The notes beneath the pieces were generated by a model. That model had not been told where the DNA came from. It worked only from the letters and a program-made list of their open reading frames with translations, and did not search any database. This document shows, one piece after another, positions 51,618 to 60,556 of a DNA stretch of 64,000 nucleotides. Source of the DNA: Oscillospiraceae bacterium. GTDB lineage: Bacteria; Bacillota; Clostridia; Oscillospirales; Oscillospiraceae. Position numbers and translations under genes: made by a program. The DNA lies in the NCBI GenBank assembly GCA_020025535.1, contig JAHHRY010000003.1, forward strand, positions 124,001-188,000. The letters run 5' to 3'. Every line of letters starts with the position of its first letter. Position 1 is the first letter of the stretch.

Positions 51618-52769
51618 ATGAAAAATCTGGAACAAACCATTGCCAAGGCTTTCCTGCAGATGGCAGAAGGCCTGGAAAGCGGTTCTTTTGGCCCCAAGCC
51701 TAAAATCGCACTGACCGGCATGGGCAGCGAGCATGGCGAAAAGAACGCCATGGAAGCCGCACAGATGGCTGCTGCCAAGGGCGTGGATGTGTATTACATC
51801 GGCACTCTGGAAGCAGAAGGCGTTACTACCGTTAAGGTTGCCAACGAAGACGAAGGCCACAAGAAAATGGAACAGATGGTGGAAAGCGGCGAGGTTGATG
51901 GTGCTGTCACCATGCATTTCCCGTTCCCCATCGGTGTGTCCACGGTCGGCCGTGTGATTACTCCGGCCAGAGGCCGTGAGATGTTCGTGGCAACTACCAC
52001 CGGCACCTCCAGTGCTGACCGTATCGAAGGCATGATCAAGAATGCAATCTACGGTATCATTACTGCAAAGGCAGCCGGTATTCAGGAGCCCACCGTGGGC
52101 ATCCTGAATGTGGATGGCGCCCGCCAGACCGAAATGGCACTGAATCAGCTGAAAGAAGGCGGCTACTCCTTCAAGTGGGCAAATTCTGCCCGTGCTGACG
52201 GCGGTGCTGTTATGCGTGGCAACGACGTGCTGCAGGGTACTCCCGACGTTCTGGTGTGCGATTCTCTGACCGGCAATGTGCTGATTAAGATGATGAGCGC
52301 TTACACCACCGGCGGCAGCTTTGAGGCTACCGGTTACGGCTACGGCCCCGGCATCGGCAAGGGATATCACAAGCTGATTCACATTGTATCCCGTGCTTCC
52401 GGCGCTCCTCTGATTGCAAACGCTCTGATCTACGCTGCCGAAATGGTGCGCGGCAAGGTCTTTGAAGTTGCCGACAAGGAGTTCGCTGCTGCTGAGAAGG
52501 CCGGCCTGGAGAAGATCCTGGCTGCCCGTAAGGCTGCTTCCAAGCCTGCAGAGGCTGAAGAAGAGGTCAAGGCACCTCCTGCAGAACCCTGCACCGCAAG
52601 CATCCCCGGCATTGAAGTCATGGACCTGGAAGACGCAGCAAAGGTGCTGTGGAAGAACGGCATCTATGCCGAAACCGGCATGGGCTGCACCGGTCCTCTG
52701 GTGATGATGAGCGATGCTAACTACGCTCGCGCACTGGAACTGCTGAAGAAGGCCGGCTACGTAGGCTAA
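51618..52769 (+). CDS. grdD: Glycine/sarcosine/betaine reductase component C subunit alpha GrdD
   Basis: GrdD is the PlsX-like phosphotransacetylase half of component C, releasing acetyl phosphate. The 383 residues from ATG 51618 (a GTG at 51609 would add three residues) include IALTGMGSEHGEKNAMEAAQ, the Rossmann-like middle GVSTVGRVITPARGREMFVATT and the C-terminal ETGMGCTGPLVM with the family's active-site cysteine. Codon bias is high as in the rest of the locus. grdB and grdE are not in this window. Confidence 0.95.
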   Translation: MKNLEQTIAKAFLQMAEGLESGSFGPKPKIALTGMGSEHGEKNAMEAAQMAAAKGVDVYYIGTLEAEGVTTVKVANEDEGHKKMEQMVESGEVDGAVTMHFPFPIGVSTVGRVITPARGREMFVATTTGTSSADRIEGMIKNAIYGIITAKAAGIQEPTVGILNVDGARQTEMALNQLKEGGYSFKWANSARADGGAVMRGNDVLQGTPDVLVCDSLTGNVLIKMMSAYTTGGSFEATGYGYGPGIGKGYHKLIHIVSRASGAPLIANALIYAAEMVRGKVFEVADKEFAAAEKAGLEKILAARKAASKPAEAEEEVKAPPAEPCTASIPGIEVMDLEDAAKVLWKNGIYAETGMGCTGPLVMMSDANYARALELLKKAGYVG

Positions 52770-52817
52770 ACTTATTGTGCGGCCTCTGATGACCTGAATG
52801 AAAGGACTTTAACCAAC

Positions 52818-53966
52818 ATGATCAACCATTATTTAGATAATGCAGCATCCTCCTATCCAAAAGCACCCGGTGTAGGCCGCGCAATGGCGGACTACATTGA
52901 GCAGCTGGGAGTAAATGTCGGAAGAGGTACCTATGCACAGGCTTCGGAGGCCGCACTTACTGTATTGGAAACCAGAGAGAAACTGAAGAGATTCTTCCAT
53001 TTTCCCGGAAGGGAAAACCATGTTGTTTTTACGCCCGGTGCAACATATGGACTGAATCAAATACTTCGAGGATTTCTGAAACCGGGAGACCATGTGATTG
53101 TCAGCAGCATGGAGCATAATGCGGTCATGCGTCCGCTGACGGATTTACAGGAGTGCGGGGTTACTTTTTCCAGAATCCCCGCAGATCAAGACGGAAAAAC
53201 CAACGCTGCGGATTTGGTGCCCCTGCTGAAGCCCAATACCAGACTGGTAGTGGTCAGCCATGCATCGAATGTCAGCGGTACGATATTTCCATTGGAGGAA
53301 ACGGCGCAGCTTTGCAGGCAGTACGGTATTCCTCTGGTGGTGGATGCAGCACAGACTGCGGGTTATCTGCCCATTGATTTTGAAGCTTTGGGACTTGCAG
53401 CGCTGTGCGTGCCGGGACACAAGGGCCTGCTGGGACCTCAGGGCATCGGCGCAATGCTGCTGACACCGTCTTTTGCAAAATTGCTTACACCGCTTACGAC
53501 CGGCGGCACGGGAAGTGCCTCGGACAGTGAGCTTCAACCGGATTATATGCCGGATCGTTTTGAATCCGGAACAATGAATCTGCCCGGTATAATGGGCCTG
53601 AATGCAGCACTTGACTTTGTCATGGAACAGGGTGTGGAATCTGTCAGAGCGCATACAAAAATGCTCACGCAGCAGTTTTTGGAGGGCGTTCGCAGACTTC
53701 CGGTTCGGATCGTTGGACCGAATGACCCGGAGCAGCAGGTAGGCGTTGTATCTCTGGATTTCTGTGATCTCGACAATGCGGAAGTAGCATTCAGACTGGA
53801 ACAGGAATCCGGAATTATCACCCGCTGCGGGCTGCACTGTGCACCGAATGCACATAAGACGCTGCAGACTTTCCCACAGGGTACCGTACGTTTTTCTTTT
53901 GGACACGCTACGACGGAAGAAGAAGTCGCTTATGCGATCCGGGGGATTAACAAAATATTTGATTAG
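52818..53966 (+). CDS. Class-V aminotransferase-fold PLP enzyme (cysteine desulfurase/selenocysteine lyase-like)
   Basis: This 382-residue enzyme resembles the clade near EF2568 of Enterococcus, which is often found with selD. It may supply selenium or sulfur from Sec or Cys, but the substrate is unproven. It begins MINHYLDNAASSYPKAP, lacks the N-terminal extension of NifS/SufS, has the PLP-lysine motif GHKGLLGPQGIG and a catalytic cysteine loop RCGLHCAPNAHKTL. It sits between grdD and selD, starts after a AAAGGA site and ends 31 bp before selD. Confidence 0.9.
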   Translation: MINHYLDNAASSYPKAPGVGRAMADYIEQLGVNVGRGTYAQASEAALTVLETREKLKRFFHFPGRENHVVFTPGATYGLNQILRGFLKPGDHVIVSSMEHNAVMRPLTDLQECGVTFSRIPADQDGKTNAADLVPLLKPNTRLVVVSHASNVSGTIFPLEETAQLCRQYGIPLVVDAAQTAGYLPIDFEALGLAALCVPGHKGLLGPQGIGAMLLTPSFAKLLTPLTTGGTGSASDSELQPDYMPDRFESGTMNLPGIMGLNAALDFVMEQGVESVRAHTKMLTQQFLEGVRRLPVRIVGPNDPEQQVGVVSLDFCDLDNAEVAFRLEQESGIITRCGLHCAPNAHKTLQTFPQGTVRFSFGHATTEEEVAYAIRGINKIFD

Positions 53967-53997
53967 CTATTTACATTGATGAAAGAGGGTGGCGTAA

Positions 53998-55038
53998 TTG
54001 GATGCTAAGAAAGTCAGACTGACAGAACTTACTTCCTCCGCAGGTTGAGCAGCAAAGCTTGCCCCTGGGGCACTTGCGCAGGTCCTGCGCAAAATTCCAA
54101 ACTTAAAAAATGACAATCTGCTGGTTGGTTACGACACATCGGATGATGCTTGCGTATATCGAATTAGCGACGAGCTGGCACTGGTACAGACGGTGGATTT
54201 CTTCCCGCCTATGGTGGATGATCCGTTCCTGTTTGGCCAGATAGCCGCAGCAAACGCTTTGTCGGATGTTTATGCTATGGGCGGACGCCCCACCCATGCC
54301 ATGAATTTACTGTGCTTTCCGGACTGCCTGGATATCGAAATCGCCGCCGAAATTCTGGCAGGCGGTGCCGATAAGGTAAGAGAGGCAGGATGCACCATTG
54401 CGGGAGGGCATTCCATCAACGACAAAGAACCAAAATACGGTCTGTGCGTAAGCGGTTTTGTGAATCCTCACAAGATGCTTACCAACAGCGCTGTCAGACC
54501 CGGGGATCAGCTGATCCTCACAAAACCGATCGGTACCGGAATCTTGACAACAGCCGCCAAGGGCGAGTTGCTGACAGAAGCGGACATTCGCATGATGACT
54601 GACACGATGCGAACCCTTAATAAGGTGGCTGCCGAGTGTGCAGAGGGAATCAATGTCCACGCTTGTACGGATATTACGGGATTTGGTTTGGCAGGTCATT
54701 TATGCGAGATGGCAGAGGGAAGCGAGACAAGCATTTGCTTGGATGCGAATTCTGTTCCGGTGCTGCCCGGTGTATTAGACTGGGCAAGAATGGGCATGAT
54801 CCCTGCCGGCGCATACCGAAATCGAGACTATTTTGGCTCCAAAATTACTTTGGCTGACTCCTTGAAGACGGAGTTGGTTGATGCCGTGTTTGATCCCCAA
54901 ACATCTGGCGGTTTGCTGTTCTCGTTGCCGGAACCGGAAGCTCAGAGCCTGCTGAAGCGGCTTTGGGATGCCGGCGTTCCTGCTGCTGCCATTGGATATG
55001 CAGGCACTTTTGATGGTAAGTTTGTACACATCGCATAG
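53998..55038 (+). CDS. selD: Selenophosphate synthetase SelD, itself a selenoprotein (in-frame TGA)
   Basis: SelD makes selenophosphate from selenide and ATP for Sec-tRNA synthesis. The gene starts at TTG 53998 (AGAGGGTGG ribosome site, 5 bp spacing) and reads LDAKKVRLTELTSSAG, then TGA at 54046-54048, then AAKLAPGAL, the canonical SelD active-site position where either Cys or Sec occurs. The frame continues to TAG at 55036-55038, 346 residues. The rest has the glycine-rich ATP motif GGADKVREAGCTIAGGHSI, TGFGLAGHL and DPQTSGGLLF. Without Sec read-through only the part from ATG 54193 would be seen. The stop-to-tRNA-Sec distance is about 165 bp. Confidence 0.95.
54046..54092 (+). promoter_or_regulatory. 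SECIS-like hairpin of selD
   Basis: TTGCGCAG (54074-54081) and CTGCGCAA (54085-54092) form a perfect 8-bp stem with loop GTC. The loop begins with G and lies 33 nt after the TGA, within the usual spacing range. An additional GCCC/GGGC mini-hairpin (54061-54071) sits below it. Confidence 0.62.
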
Positions 55039-55133
55039 CAGATTGGATTCTGACGAAGCCGTCACGGTATTGTCAGAAGAAAACTGAATCTTGTTCTGCA
55101 TAAGCGGTTTCTCTCAAAAATTTCAAAATTCCC

Positions 55134-55161
55134 TTGACTTTTTTATTAACGTGATTATAAT
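55134..55161 (+). promoter_or_regulatory. Promoter of the tRNA-Sec gene
   Basis: TTGACT and TATAAT are 16 bp apart, 40 bp upstream of the tRNA. Confidence 0.78.
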
Positions 55162-55202
55162 AATAGGGCAAGCGGATAAGATATGAGTGTAAACCGCAAT
55201 AT

Positions 55203-55296
55203 GGAAGCAGTCGGGTAACTGGTGTGCCCTCTGGTCTTCAAAACCAGTATGAGCAGTTACTGCTTGGGTGGGTTCGATTCCTACCTGCTTCCGCCA
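55203..55296 (+). tRNA. selC: Selenocysteine tRNA (anticodon TCA)
   Basis: The 94-nt gene including CCA has the features of bacterial tRNA-Sec: an 8-bp acceptor (GGAAGCAG with CTGCTTCC) plus 5-bp T stem (GTGGG/CCTAC), the anticodon stem-loop CTGGT-CTTCAAA-ACCAG with TCA, a long variable arm (GAGCAG/CTGCTT) and a D stem GGG/CCC with a large loop. CCA is encoded. It decodes the UGA codons of grdA and selD. SelA and SelB follow, forming a complete Sec unit. Confidence 0.97.
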
Positions 55297-55304
55297 AACA
55301 CAAG

Positions 55305-55340
55305 AATGTGCCGGAACGAGATTGTTCCGGCACATTTTTT
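55305..55340 (+). terminator. Terminator after tRNA-Sec
   Basis: A perfect 13-bp stem (AATGTGCCGGAAC and complement) with a 6-nt loop ends in TTTTTT. It separates tRNA-Sec from selA, so selA-selB depends on read-through or another promoter. Confidence 0.92.
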
Positions 55341-55364
55341 GTTATTTAAAAAGGGAGATACCGT

Positions 55365-56783
55365 ATGAATCAGGATTTGTTACGAAAGATACCCAAAATT
55401 GATGTACTTCTGGCACGCCCGGCTCTGGAAAATCTGAAGGAGTCTGTTTCGAGAAATCTGATTAAGAAAACGGCGCAGGAGTATTTGCAGAAACTGCGCG
55501 GTGAGATTTTGGCGGAGACAATTACTGAAATCCCCGCAATCGAGGAAATCGAACAGGCTGTGCTGAACAAGCTGCTGAATACAGAGCCCTACCATCTGAA
55601 GCGCGTGGTCAATGCCACCGGCGTCGTGCTGCACACCAATCTGGGACGCGCACCTCTGGGCGGTGAGGTGGCAGAGCGCCTTGCGGAGATTGCACAGGGT
55701 TACTGCAATCTGGAATATGACATTGAGGCCGGCAAAAGAGGAAGCCGTTATTCCCATGTGGAAGATCTGATTTGCAAACTGACCGGTGCCGAGGCTGCGA
55801 TGGTAGTCAATAACAACGCAGGTGCCGTATTCCTTATGCTGAATACACTGGCGAAAGGGAAGAAGGTGGCTATTTCCCGGGGCGAGCTGGTAGAGATCGG
55901 CGGCTCCTTCCGTGTTCCGGAAATTATGGAGCAGAGCGGTGCGGAACTGGTTGAGGTGGGCACTACCAATAAGACACATCCGGAAGATTACAGCCGGGCT
56001 GTGACGGAGAAGAATGCCACGGTTCTGCTGAAGGTGCATACCAGCAATTTTGCCGTAGTCGGCTTTACCGAGTCGGTTTCTGTCAGCCAGATGGCGGATA
56101 TTGCGAAGGAAAACGATGCTCTGGTGCTTTACGATGTCGGTTCCGGCTTCCTGTTCCCCAGTGAGTGGATTGGTCTGCATGACGGTGAAAACGTCAGCAA
56201 GGCTCTGCAGGACGGTGCGGATGTGGTTTGCTTCTCCGGCGATAAGCTGATGGGTTCTGCTCAGGGCGGTATTCTGGCCGGTAAGAAAGAACTCATTGAC
56301 CGCATACGGAAAAATCATCTTACACGAATGCTGCGGATTGACAAACTGTCTCTGGCTGCTCTGGAAGTGGCATTGCGGCACTGTCTGGATCCTCAGGAAG
56401 CCTGTGAAAAGATTCCGACGCTTCATATGCTGTCCATGTCCCGGGAGACCTGCCGGGAGAAAGCCTCCCTGCTGAGAAACAAGCTCAGCCAGGCGGCGCC
56501 TTCTTTCTGTATGGAAGTGATCGAGACGGAGGACGAAGCAGGCGGCGGTTCTCTGCCCGGCGTGGTGCTGAACAGCTGTGCTGTGGCGGTTTCCTCCGCA
56601 CGGATGAGTGCGAGAAGCATTGAAAACTATATGAGATCGTACAGAACGGCAATCATTACCCGCGTCTGGAAGGAGCGGGTGATCATCTCTCCCCGCACGC
56701 TCTGTCAGGGAGATGAACAGGAATTGATTCAGGCATTTACAGAACTTGAAAACCTTGTAAACGAGGAGAGAACAGAGAAATGA
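55365..56783 (+). CDS. selA: L-seryl-tRNA(Sec) selenium transferase SelA
   Basis: SelA is a PLP enzyme that converts Ser-tRNA-Sec to Sec-tRNA-Sec with selenophosphate. The 472 residues have the N-terminal domain (LLRKIPKIDVLLARPAL), PLP region GVVLHTNLGRAPL, and the PLP lysine in SGDKLMGSAQGGI near residue 300. An AAAGGGAGA ribosome site precedes the ATG, and the stop overlaps the selB start by 4 bp. Confidence 0.97.
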   Translation: MNQDLLRKIPKIDVLLARPALENLKESVSRNLIKKTAQEYLQKLRGEILAETITEIPAIEEIEQAVLNKLLNTEPYHLKRVVNATGVVLHTNLGRAPLGGEVAERLAEIAQGYCNLEYDIEAGKRGSRYSHVEDLICKLTGAEAAMVVNNNAGAVFLMLNTLAKGKKVAISRGELVEIGGSFRVPEIMEQSGAELVEVGTTNKTHPEDYSRAVTEKNATVLLKVHTSNFAVVGFTESVSVSQMADIAKENDALVLYDVGSGFLFPSEWIGLHDGENVSKALQDGADVVCFSGDKLMGSAQGGILAGKKELIDRIRKNHLTRMLRIDKLSLAALEVALRHCLDPQEACEKIPTLHMLSMSRETCREKASLLRNKLSQAAPSFCMEVIETEDEAGGGSLPGVVLNSCAVAVSSARMSARSIENYMRSYRTAIITRVWKERVIISPRTLCQGDEQELIQAFTELENLVNEERTEK

Positions 56784-58687
56784 AACATCTGGTAATTGGC
56801 ACAGCGGGTCATGTGGATCATGGAAAAACCTGCCTGACAAAGGCACTGACCGGTACCGATACGGACCGTCTGCAGGAAGAGCAGAAAAGAGGCATTACCA
56901 TTGAAATCGGTTTTGCACAGCTCACTTTGCCCAACGGACAGCGGGCAAGCATCGTAGACGTTCCGGGACACGAGAAATTTGTCCGGAATATGCTGGTGGG
57001 TGCTGTGGGCATCGATGTGGTGCTGTTGGTTGTTGCTGCGGATGAGGGCTTTATGCCTCAGACACAGGAGCATCTGGATATTCTGTCCCTGTTGAATGTG
57101 AAAAACGGTATTATTGTGCTGACAAAAGCAGATATGGTGGATGCAGACTGGCTGGAAGTCGTCAAAGAGGATACCAGAGAGCGTGTCAAGGGTACCTTCC
57201 TGGAGAATGCGCCGATCATGACGGTTTCCTCCTACACCGGACAGGGTATCGAAGAGCTGAAAATGGCCATTGTCTCCATGGTGGAAAATACGACACCCCG
57301 AAAATCCGACCGCCCGTTCCGACTGCCTGTTGACAGAGCTTTCTCCATTAAGGGCTTTGGCACGGTAATTACCGGTACGCTGGTTGACGGCACCATCCAG
57401 ACGGGAGATACCGTTATGGTTTATCCCCAGAAGAAGCTGGCACGCGTCAGAGAACTGCAAAACCACGATGAAAGCCAGACACAGGTAGAGGCCGGTATGC
57501 GTGTTGCGGTCAATATTGCAGGTGTGGATCGCCAGGAACTGGTCAGAGGCTGTACAATTGCTCAGCCGGACTCCATGCAGCTTTCCAGACAAATCGCCGT
57601 ATTCCTGCAGATGACACCGGATGCTGCTTACAGCATTAAAAATTCGTCAAAGCTTCATTTCCATCTGGGAACGCAGGAGCTGATCTGCAAAGTCCGTCTG
57701 CTGGACGCAGACCAGCTGGAAGCGGGGGAGAGCGGATATGCACTTTTGACCTTTGACGAAGAGCTGGTGGCACGAAATCTGGATCGTTTCATTATCCGTT
57801 TCTTCTCACCGATGACAACGGTGGGCGGCGGTATTGTGCTCGACATGGACACCCCCAAACTGAAGAGAAAAGACGAAGCGGTATTGGAGCGGCTGAAACG
57901 GCTGAATGCTTCTGCGGATCTCCGGATTCTGCAGATGGTAGCGGATACCGGATACGCTCTCGTGACGGAGGATCACCTGCTGAAGCACAGCGGACTGTCT
58001 GCCGCAGAAGTCAGGGAAGTCTTGAATAAGCATCTGGCAGACGGCAATATTTTGAAGATTGAAAATGGCTTGATTGCAAAAGAAACCATGGATGCCATCT
58101 GGAAACGAACAGAAGAAATCCTTACGGTTTTCCACAAGGAAAACTCCCTGCAGGAGGGCCTGCATCTGGGAGAGCTCCGTGAAAAGCTGTTTGCTTCTTC
58201 TTCCAAGAATCTGGATGCCATTCTGAACTACTTTGTGCAGGCAGGAAAGCTGCGCCTGTCCGGCACTTCGGCGGCACTGGCCAGCTTTAAGTGTGCATTC
58301 TCTCCGGCTCAGAAAGCCATGCAGGACGAAGTGGACGCTTTGTATCAGGGCTTCGGGTTTGAAGTGCCTCTCAACACCGAAGTGGCAGAGCGTTACAGCA
58401 ACCGTCAGAAACTGTTCAATCAGGTCTTTACGAAGATGCTGAAGGATGGCACGCTGATTGCACTTACACCTCAGACTTCCGCGCATCGTGATGCCTGTCA
58501 GAAGGCGATGGATACTTTCGTGGAGATGTTCCAGACCAGCGATTCTGTCACCCTGGCGGAATACCGCACCAAAATGGGTGTCTCCCGGAAATACGCTCAG
58601 ATGTATCTGGACTATTTTGATCGTCTGAAAATTTCCAAGATGGTGGGAGATCACAGAGTTTTGTTAAAGCCGGCTGCCCGTACTTAA
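56780..58687 (+). CDS. selB: Selenocysteine-specific elongation factor SelB
   Basis: SelB carries Sec-tRNA-Sec to UGA codons marked by SECIS hairpins. The 635-residue protein has EF-Tu-like G motifs GHVDHGKTCL at residues 7-16, DVPGHEKFV and TKADMVD, domains 2 and 3, and four C-terminal winged helices (~360-635) that bind SECIS RNA. It overlaps selA by 4 bp, typical of translational coupling. Confidence 0.97.
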   Translation: MKHLVIGTAGHVDHGKTCLTKALTGTDTDRLQEEQKRGITIEIGFAQLTLPNGQRASIVDVPGHEKFVRNMLVGAVGIDVVLLVVAADEGFMPQTQEHLDILSLLNVKNGIIVLTKADMVDADWLEVVKEDTRERVKGTFLENAPIMTVSSYTGQGIEELKMAIVSMVENTTPRKSDRPFRLPVDRAFSIKGFGTVITGTLVDGTIQTGDTVMVYPQKKLARVRELQNHDESQTQVEAGMRVAVNIAGVDRQELVRGCTIAQPDSMQLSRQIAVFLQMTPDAAYSIKNSSKLHFHLGTQELICKVRLLDADQLEAGESGYALLTFDEELVARNLDRFIIRFFSPMTTVGGGIVLDMDTPKLKRKDEAVLERLKRLNASADLRILQMVADTGYALVTEDHLLKHSGLSAAEVREVLNKHLADGNILKIENGLIAKETMDAIWKRTEEILTVFHKENSLQEGLHLGELREKLFASSSKNLDAILNYFVQAGKLRLSGTSAALASFKCAFSPAQKAMQDEVDALYQGFGFEVPLNTEVAERYSNRQKLFNQVFTKMLKDGTLIALTPQTSAHRDACQKAMDTFVEMFQTSDSVTLAEYRTKMGVSRKYAQMYLDYFDRLKISKMVGDHRVLLKPAART

Positions 58688-58729
58688 TCATACTGGCTGT
58701 TTATATCGTCTTCAAAAGGAGATAGAATC

Positions 58730-59803
58730 ATGAAAAAAATAAAGGAACATCTTCCTATTATTCTGATGGGACTGCTGGTAGGCGCTGCATCTGTCCTGCT
58801 GGTTGCGTTAGGAAACCCTGCTAATATGGGATTTTGCATAGCTTGCTTCCTGCGGGATATTGCAGGCGCATTGGGTATGCATCGTGCAGAAGTGGTTCAG
58901 TACATCCGGCCTGAGGTGATCGGTTTGGTGCTGGGCGCTATGATCATGTCTATGATCGGAAAAGAGTTTAAGGTCAGAGGCGGTTCCTCACCGGTTACCC
59001 GTTTTATCCTCGGTATGTTTGTGATGGTGGGCGCTTTGATGTTCCTGGGATGCCCTCTTCGTATGATCATCCGGCTGGCCGGCGGGGACTGGAACGCCAT
59101 TTTGGGACTGGTCGGTTTTACTGCAGGTATTTTTGTGGGAACGCTGTTCCTGAAGAAGGGCTTTACTCTGAAAAAATCCTATGCTCAGAGCAAGCTGGAA
59201 GGACTGCTGATGCCTGCAGCCAATGTGGGACTTTTGATTCTGGTGATTGCTGCACCCGCATTTTTGTTCTTCTCCAAGACCGGCCCCGGCTCTATGCGGG
59301 CGCCTATTGCAGTCTCGCTGGTGATTGGTTTAATTGTTGGTGCAATGGCGCAGCGGACACGCCTTTGCCTTGCCGGCGGCATCCGGGACGTTTTCCTCCT
59401 GAAGGATTTTCATTTGCTGATTGGTTTTGTGTCAATTGGTGTTGCAGTGTTCATCGGAAACCTGATTGTCGGTCAGCTGGGCCTGCCTGGCGGCTTCCAT
59501 CCCGGCTTTGAAGGCCAGGCGATTGCTCATACCGATGGCCTCTGGAACGCTCTGGGAATGGCTCTGGTGGGCTATGCGTCCGTCCTGCTGGGCGGCTGCC
59601 CCATGCGTCAGCTGATCCTGTCCGGCAGCGGCAACAGTGACTCCACCGTCACGGTGCTGGGTATGCTGGTGGGTGCCGCATTCTGCCATAATTTTGCGCT
59701 GGCTTCTTCTGCAGCCGGTCCGACCCTGAATGGCAAGATTGCCGTCGTGATTGGACTTGTGGCGGTTACAGTCATTGGCTTTGTAAATACGAAGAAAGTT
59801 TGA
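58730..59803 (+). CDS. yedE: YedE-family membrane protein (putative selenium importer)
   Basis: The 357-residue protein has about ten hydrophobic segments in two repeats of the DUF395/YeeE-YedE fold. Cysteine-containing motifs FCIACFLRDIAGALG, CPLRMI, RTRLCLAGGIRD and GGCPMRQLILSG are those of the YedE-related selenium-associated group. Import of selenium as a thiol-bound or inorganic species is inferred from genomic context, not from the sequence. It lies after selB and before yedF. Confidence 0.88.
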   Translation: MKKIKEHLPIILMGLLVGAASVLLVALGNPANMGFCIACFLRDIAGALGMHRAEVVQYIRPEVIGLVLGAMIMSMIGKEFKVRGGSSPVTRFILGMFVMVGALMFLGCPLRMIIRLAGGDWNAILGLVGFTAGIFVGTLFLKKGFTLKKSYAQSKLEGLLMPAANVGLLILVIAAPAFLFFSKTGPGSMRAPIAVSLVIGLIVGAMAQRTRLCLAGGIRDVFLLKDFHLLIGFVSIGVAVFIGNLIVGQLGLPGGFHPGFEGQAIAHTDGLWNALGMALVGYASVLLGGCPMRQLILSGSGNSDSTVTVLGMLVGAAFCHNFALASSAAGPTLNGKIAVVIGLVAVTVIGFVNTKKV

Positions 59804-59815
59804 GGTAAGAAGATT

Positions 59816-60016
59816 ATGAATCAAATCGATGCAAGAGGGTTTTCCTGTCCGGAACCCGTACTCATGACGAAGAAAGCACTTGCCAACGGCACTCCTCTGG
59901 TAGTTCTGGTGGACAATGAAACACCTTTGCAGAACATTCGGCGTTTTGCAACGAACATGGGATACCGTGTAGAATGGAAAGAAATCGGCGACGATTTTGA
60001 GGTTACGATACTGTGA
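59816..60016 (+). CDS. YedF/TusA-like sulfurtransferase-type protein
   Basis: A 66-residue TusA/SirA-fold protein, MNQIDARGFSCPEPVLMTKKAL, with the single catalytic cysteine in CPEP. In this setting it probably carries a selenium or sulfur atom for SelD. It is much shorter than full YedF of some Clostridia, as it lacks the DsrE-like second half. It overlaps the next gene by one base. Confidence 0.9.
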   Translation: MNQIDARGFSCPEPVLMTKKALANGTPLVVLVDNETPLQNIRRFATNMGYRVEWKEIGDDFEVTIL

Positions 60017-60255
60017 TGGAAAAAATAGCAACCTTTCATACGCATTTTGGAGCGATTCGGTTTCATAAGAGACTGATTGGGCTGGGGGACAATGCAGTTA
60101 TGATGCCTGTACCCAGAAAACTGTCCGCTTCCTGCGGCACCTGTGTTCGCTTTTCTCTGCCTTTTGACCCGGAATGGAGTGATGAGGATCTGGAGGCTGT
60201 ATACAACGTAGATGGCAGCGGTTATCAGCTGTTCTTTACGAATGAAGAAGAGTGA
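60016..60255 (+). CDS. DUF3343 family protein (putative Se/S carrier)
   Basis: The 79-residue protein has the DUF3343 form, with an N-terminal beta region (TFHTHFGAIRFHKRL) and a redox CxxC motif in SASCGTCVRF near residue 38. In selenium loci this family is found beside yedE/yedF and selD, which suggests selenium handling; experiments are lacking. The ATG overlaps the yedF stop. Confidence 0.83.
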   Translation: MEKIATFHTHFGAIRFHKRLIGLGDNAVMMPVPRKLSASCGTCVRFSLPFDPEWSDEDLEAVYNVDGSGYQLFFTNEEE

Positions 60256-60280
60256 TCTTAGAATCGCCACATAGTTGTGA

Positions 60281-60325
60281 AGCCCCTGCTGTCAGATGGC
60301 TGTCTGACAGCAGGGGCTGCTTTTT
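60281..60325 (+). terminator. Strong terminator ending the selenium locus
   Basis: A perfect 16-bp stem (AGCCCCTGCTGTCAGA and complement) has a 6-nt loop and ends in TTTTT. Confidence 0.95.
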
Positions 60326-60459
60326 CTGGAAGGATCTAACGCGATCATATGATTTTGCGGTGATGAAGTTATTACCGGCGGCGTTCCAGTATCTTTAAGG
60401 TATTTATATATTTAAATCGTCGATATTTACAAAAAATAATTTTCATTTGTGAATTATTC
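60326..60459. other. AT-rich gene-free stretch at a composition boundary
   Basis: AT-rich DNA (a run around TATTTATATATTTAAATC) lies between the selenium locus and the next promoter. No gene is visible. It marks the change to AT-richer, differently biased genes downstream. Confidence 0.55.
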
Positions 60460-60488
60460 TTGACATTTTAACCATAATCGGATACCCT
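60460..60488 (+). promoter_or_regulatory. Promoter of the peptide/MacAB-like region
   Basis: TTGACA and TACCCT are 17 bp apart; no closer -10 consensus is present, so activity may be modest. Confidence 0.6.
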
Positions 60489-60556
60489 GTAGATAAGACC
60501 AGTGATATTTGCGGAGAAATTAAAGACGGATTTCATATGGATGCGGGGGGATTTCC

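Noticed and set aside
50056..51618. 520-codon open frame on the minus strand across grdC
   Set aside because: It is an antisense shadow caused by strong codon bias of grdC; it has no ribosome site and its protein resembles nothing.
54046..54048. Pseudogene or frameshift in selD
   Set aside because: The TGA falls at the known Cys/Sec position and both sides are in the same frame.
55123..55335. Minus-strand frame of 70 codons over the tRNA-Sec gene
   Set aside because: It is the reverse of the tRNA and its terminator.
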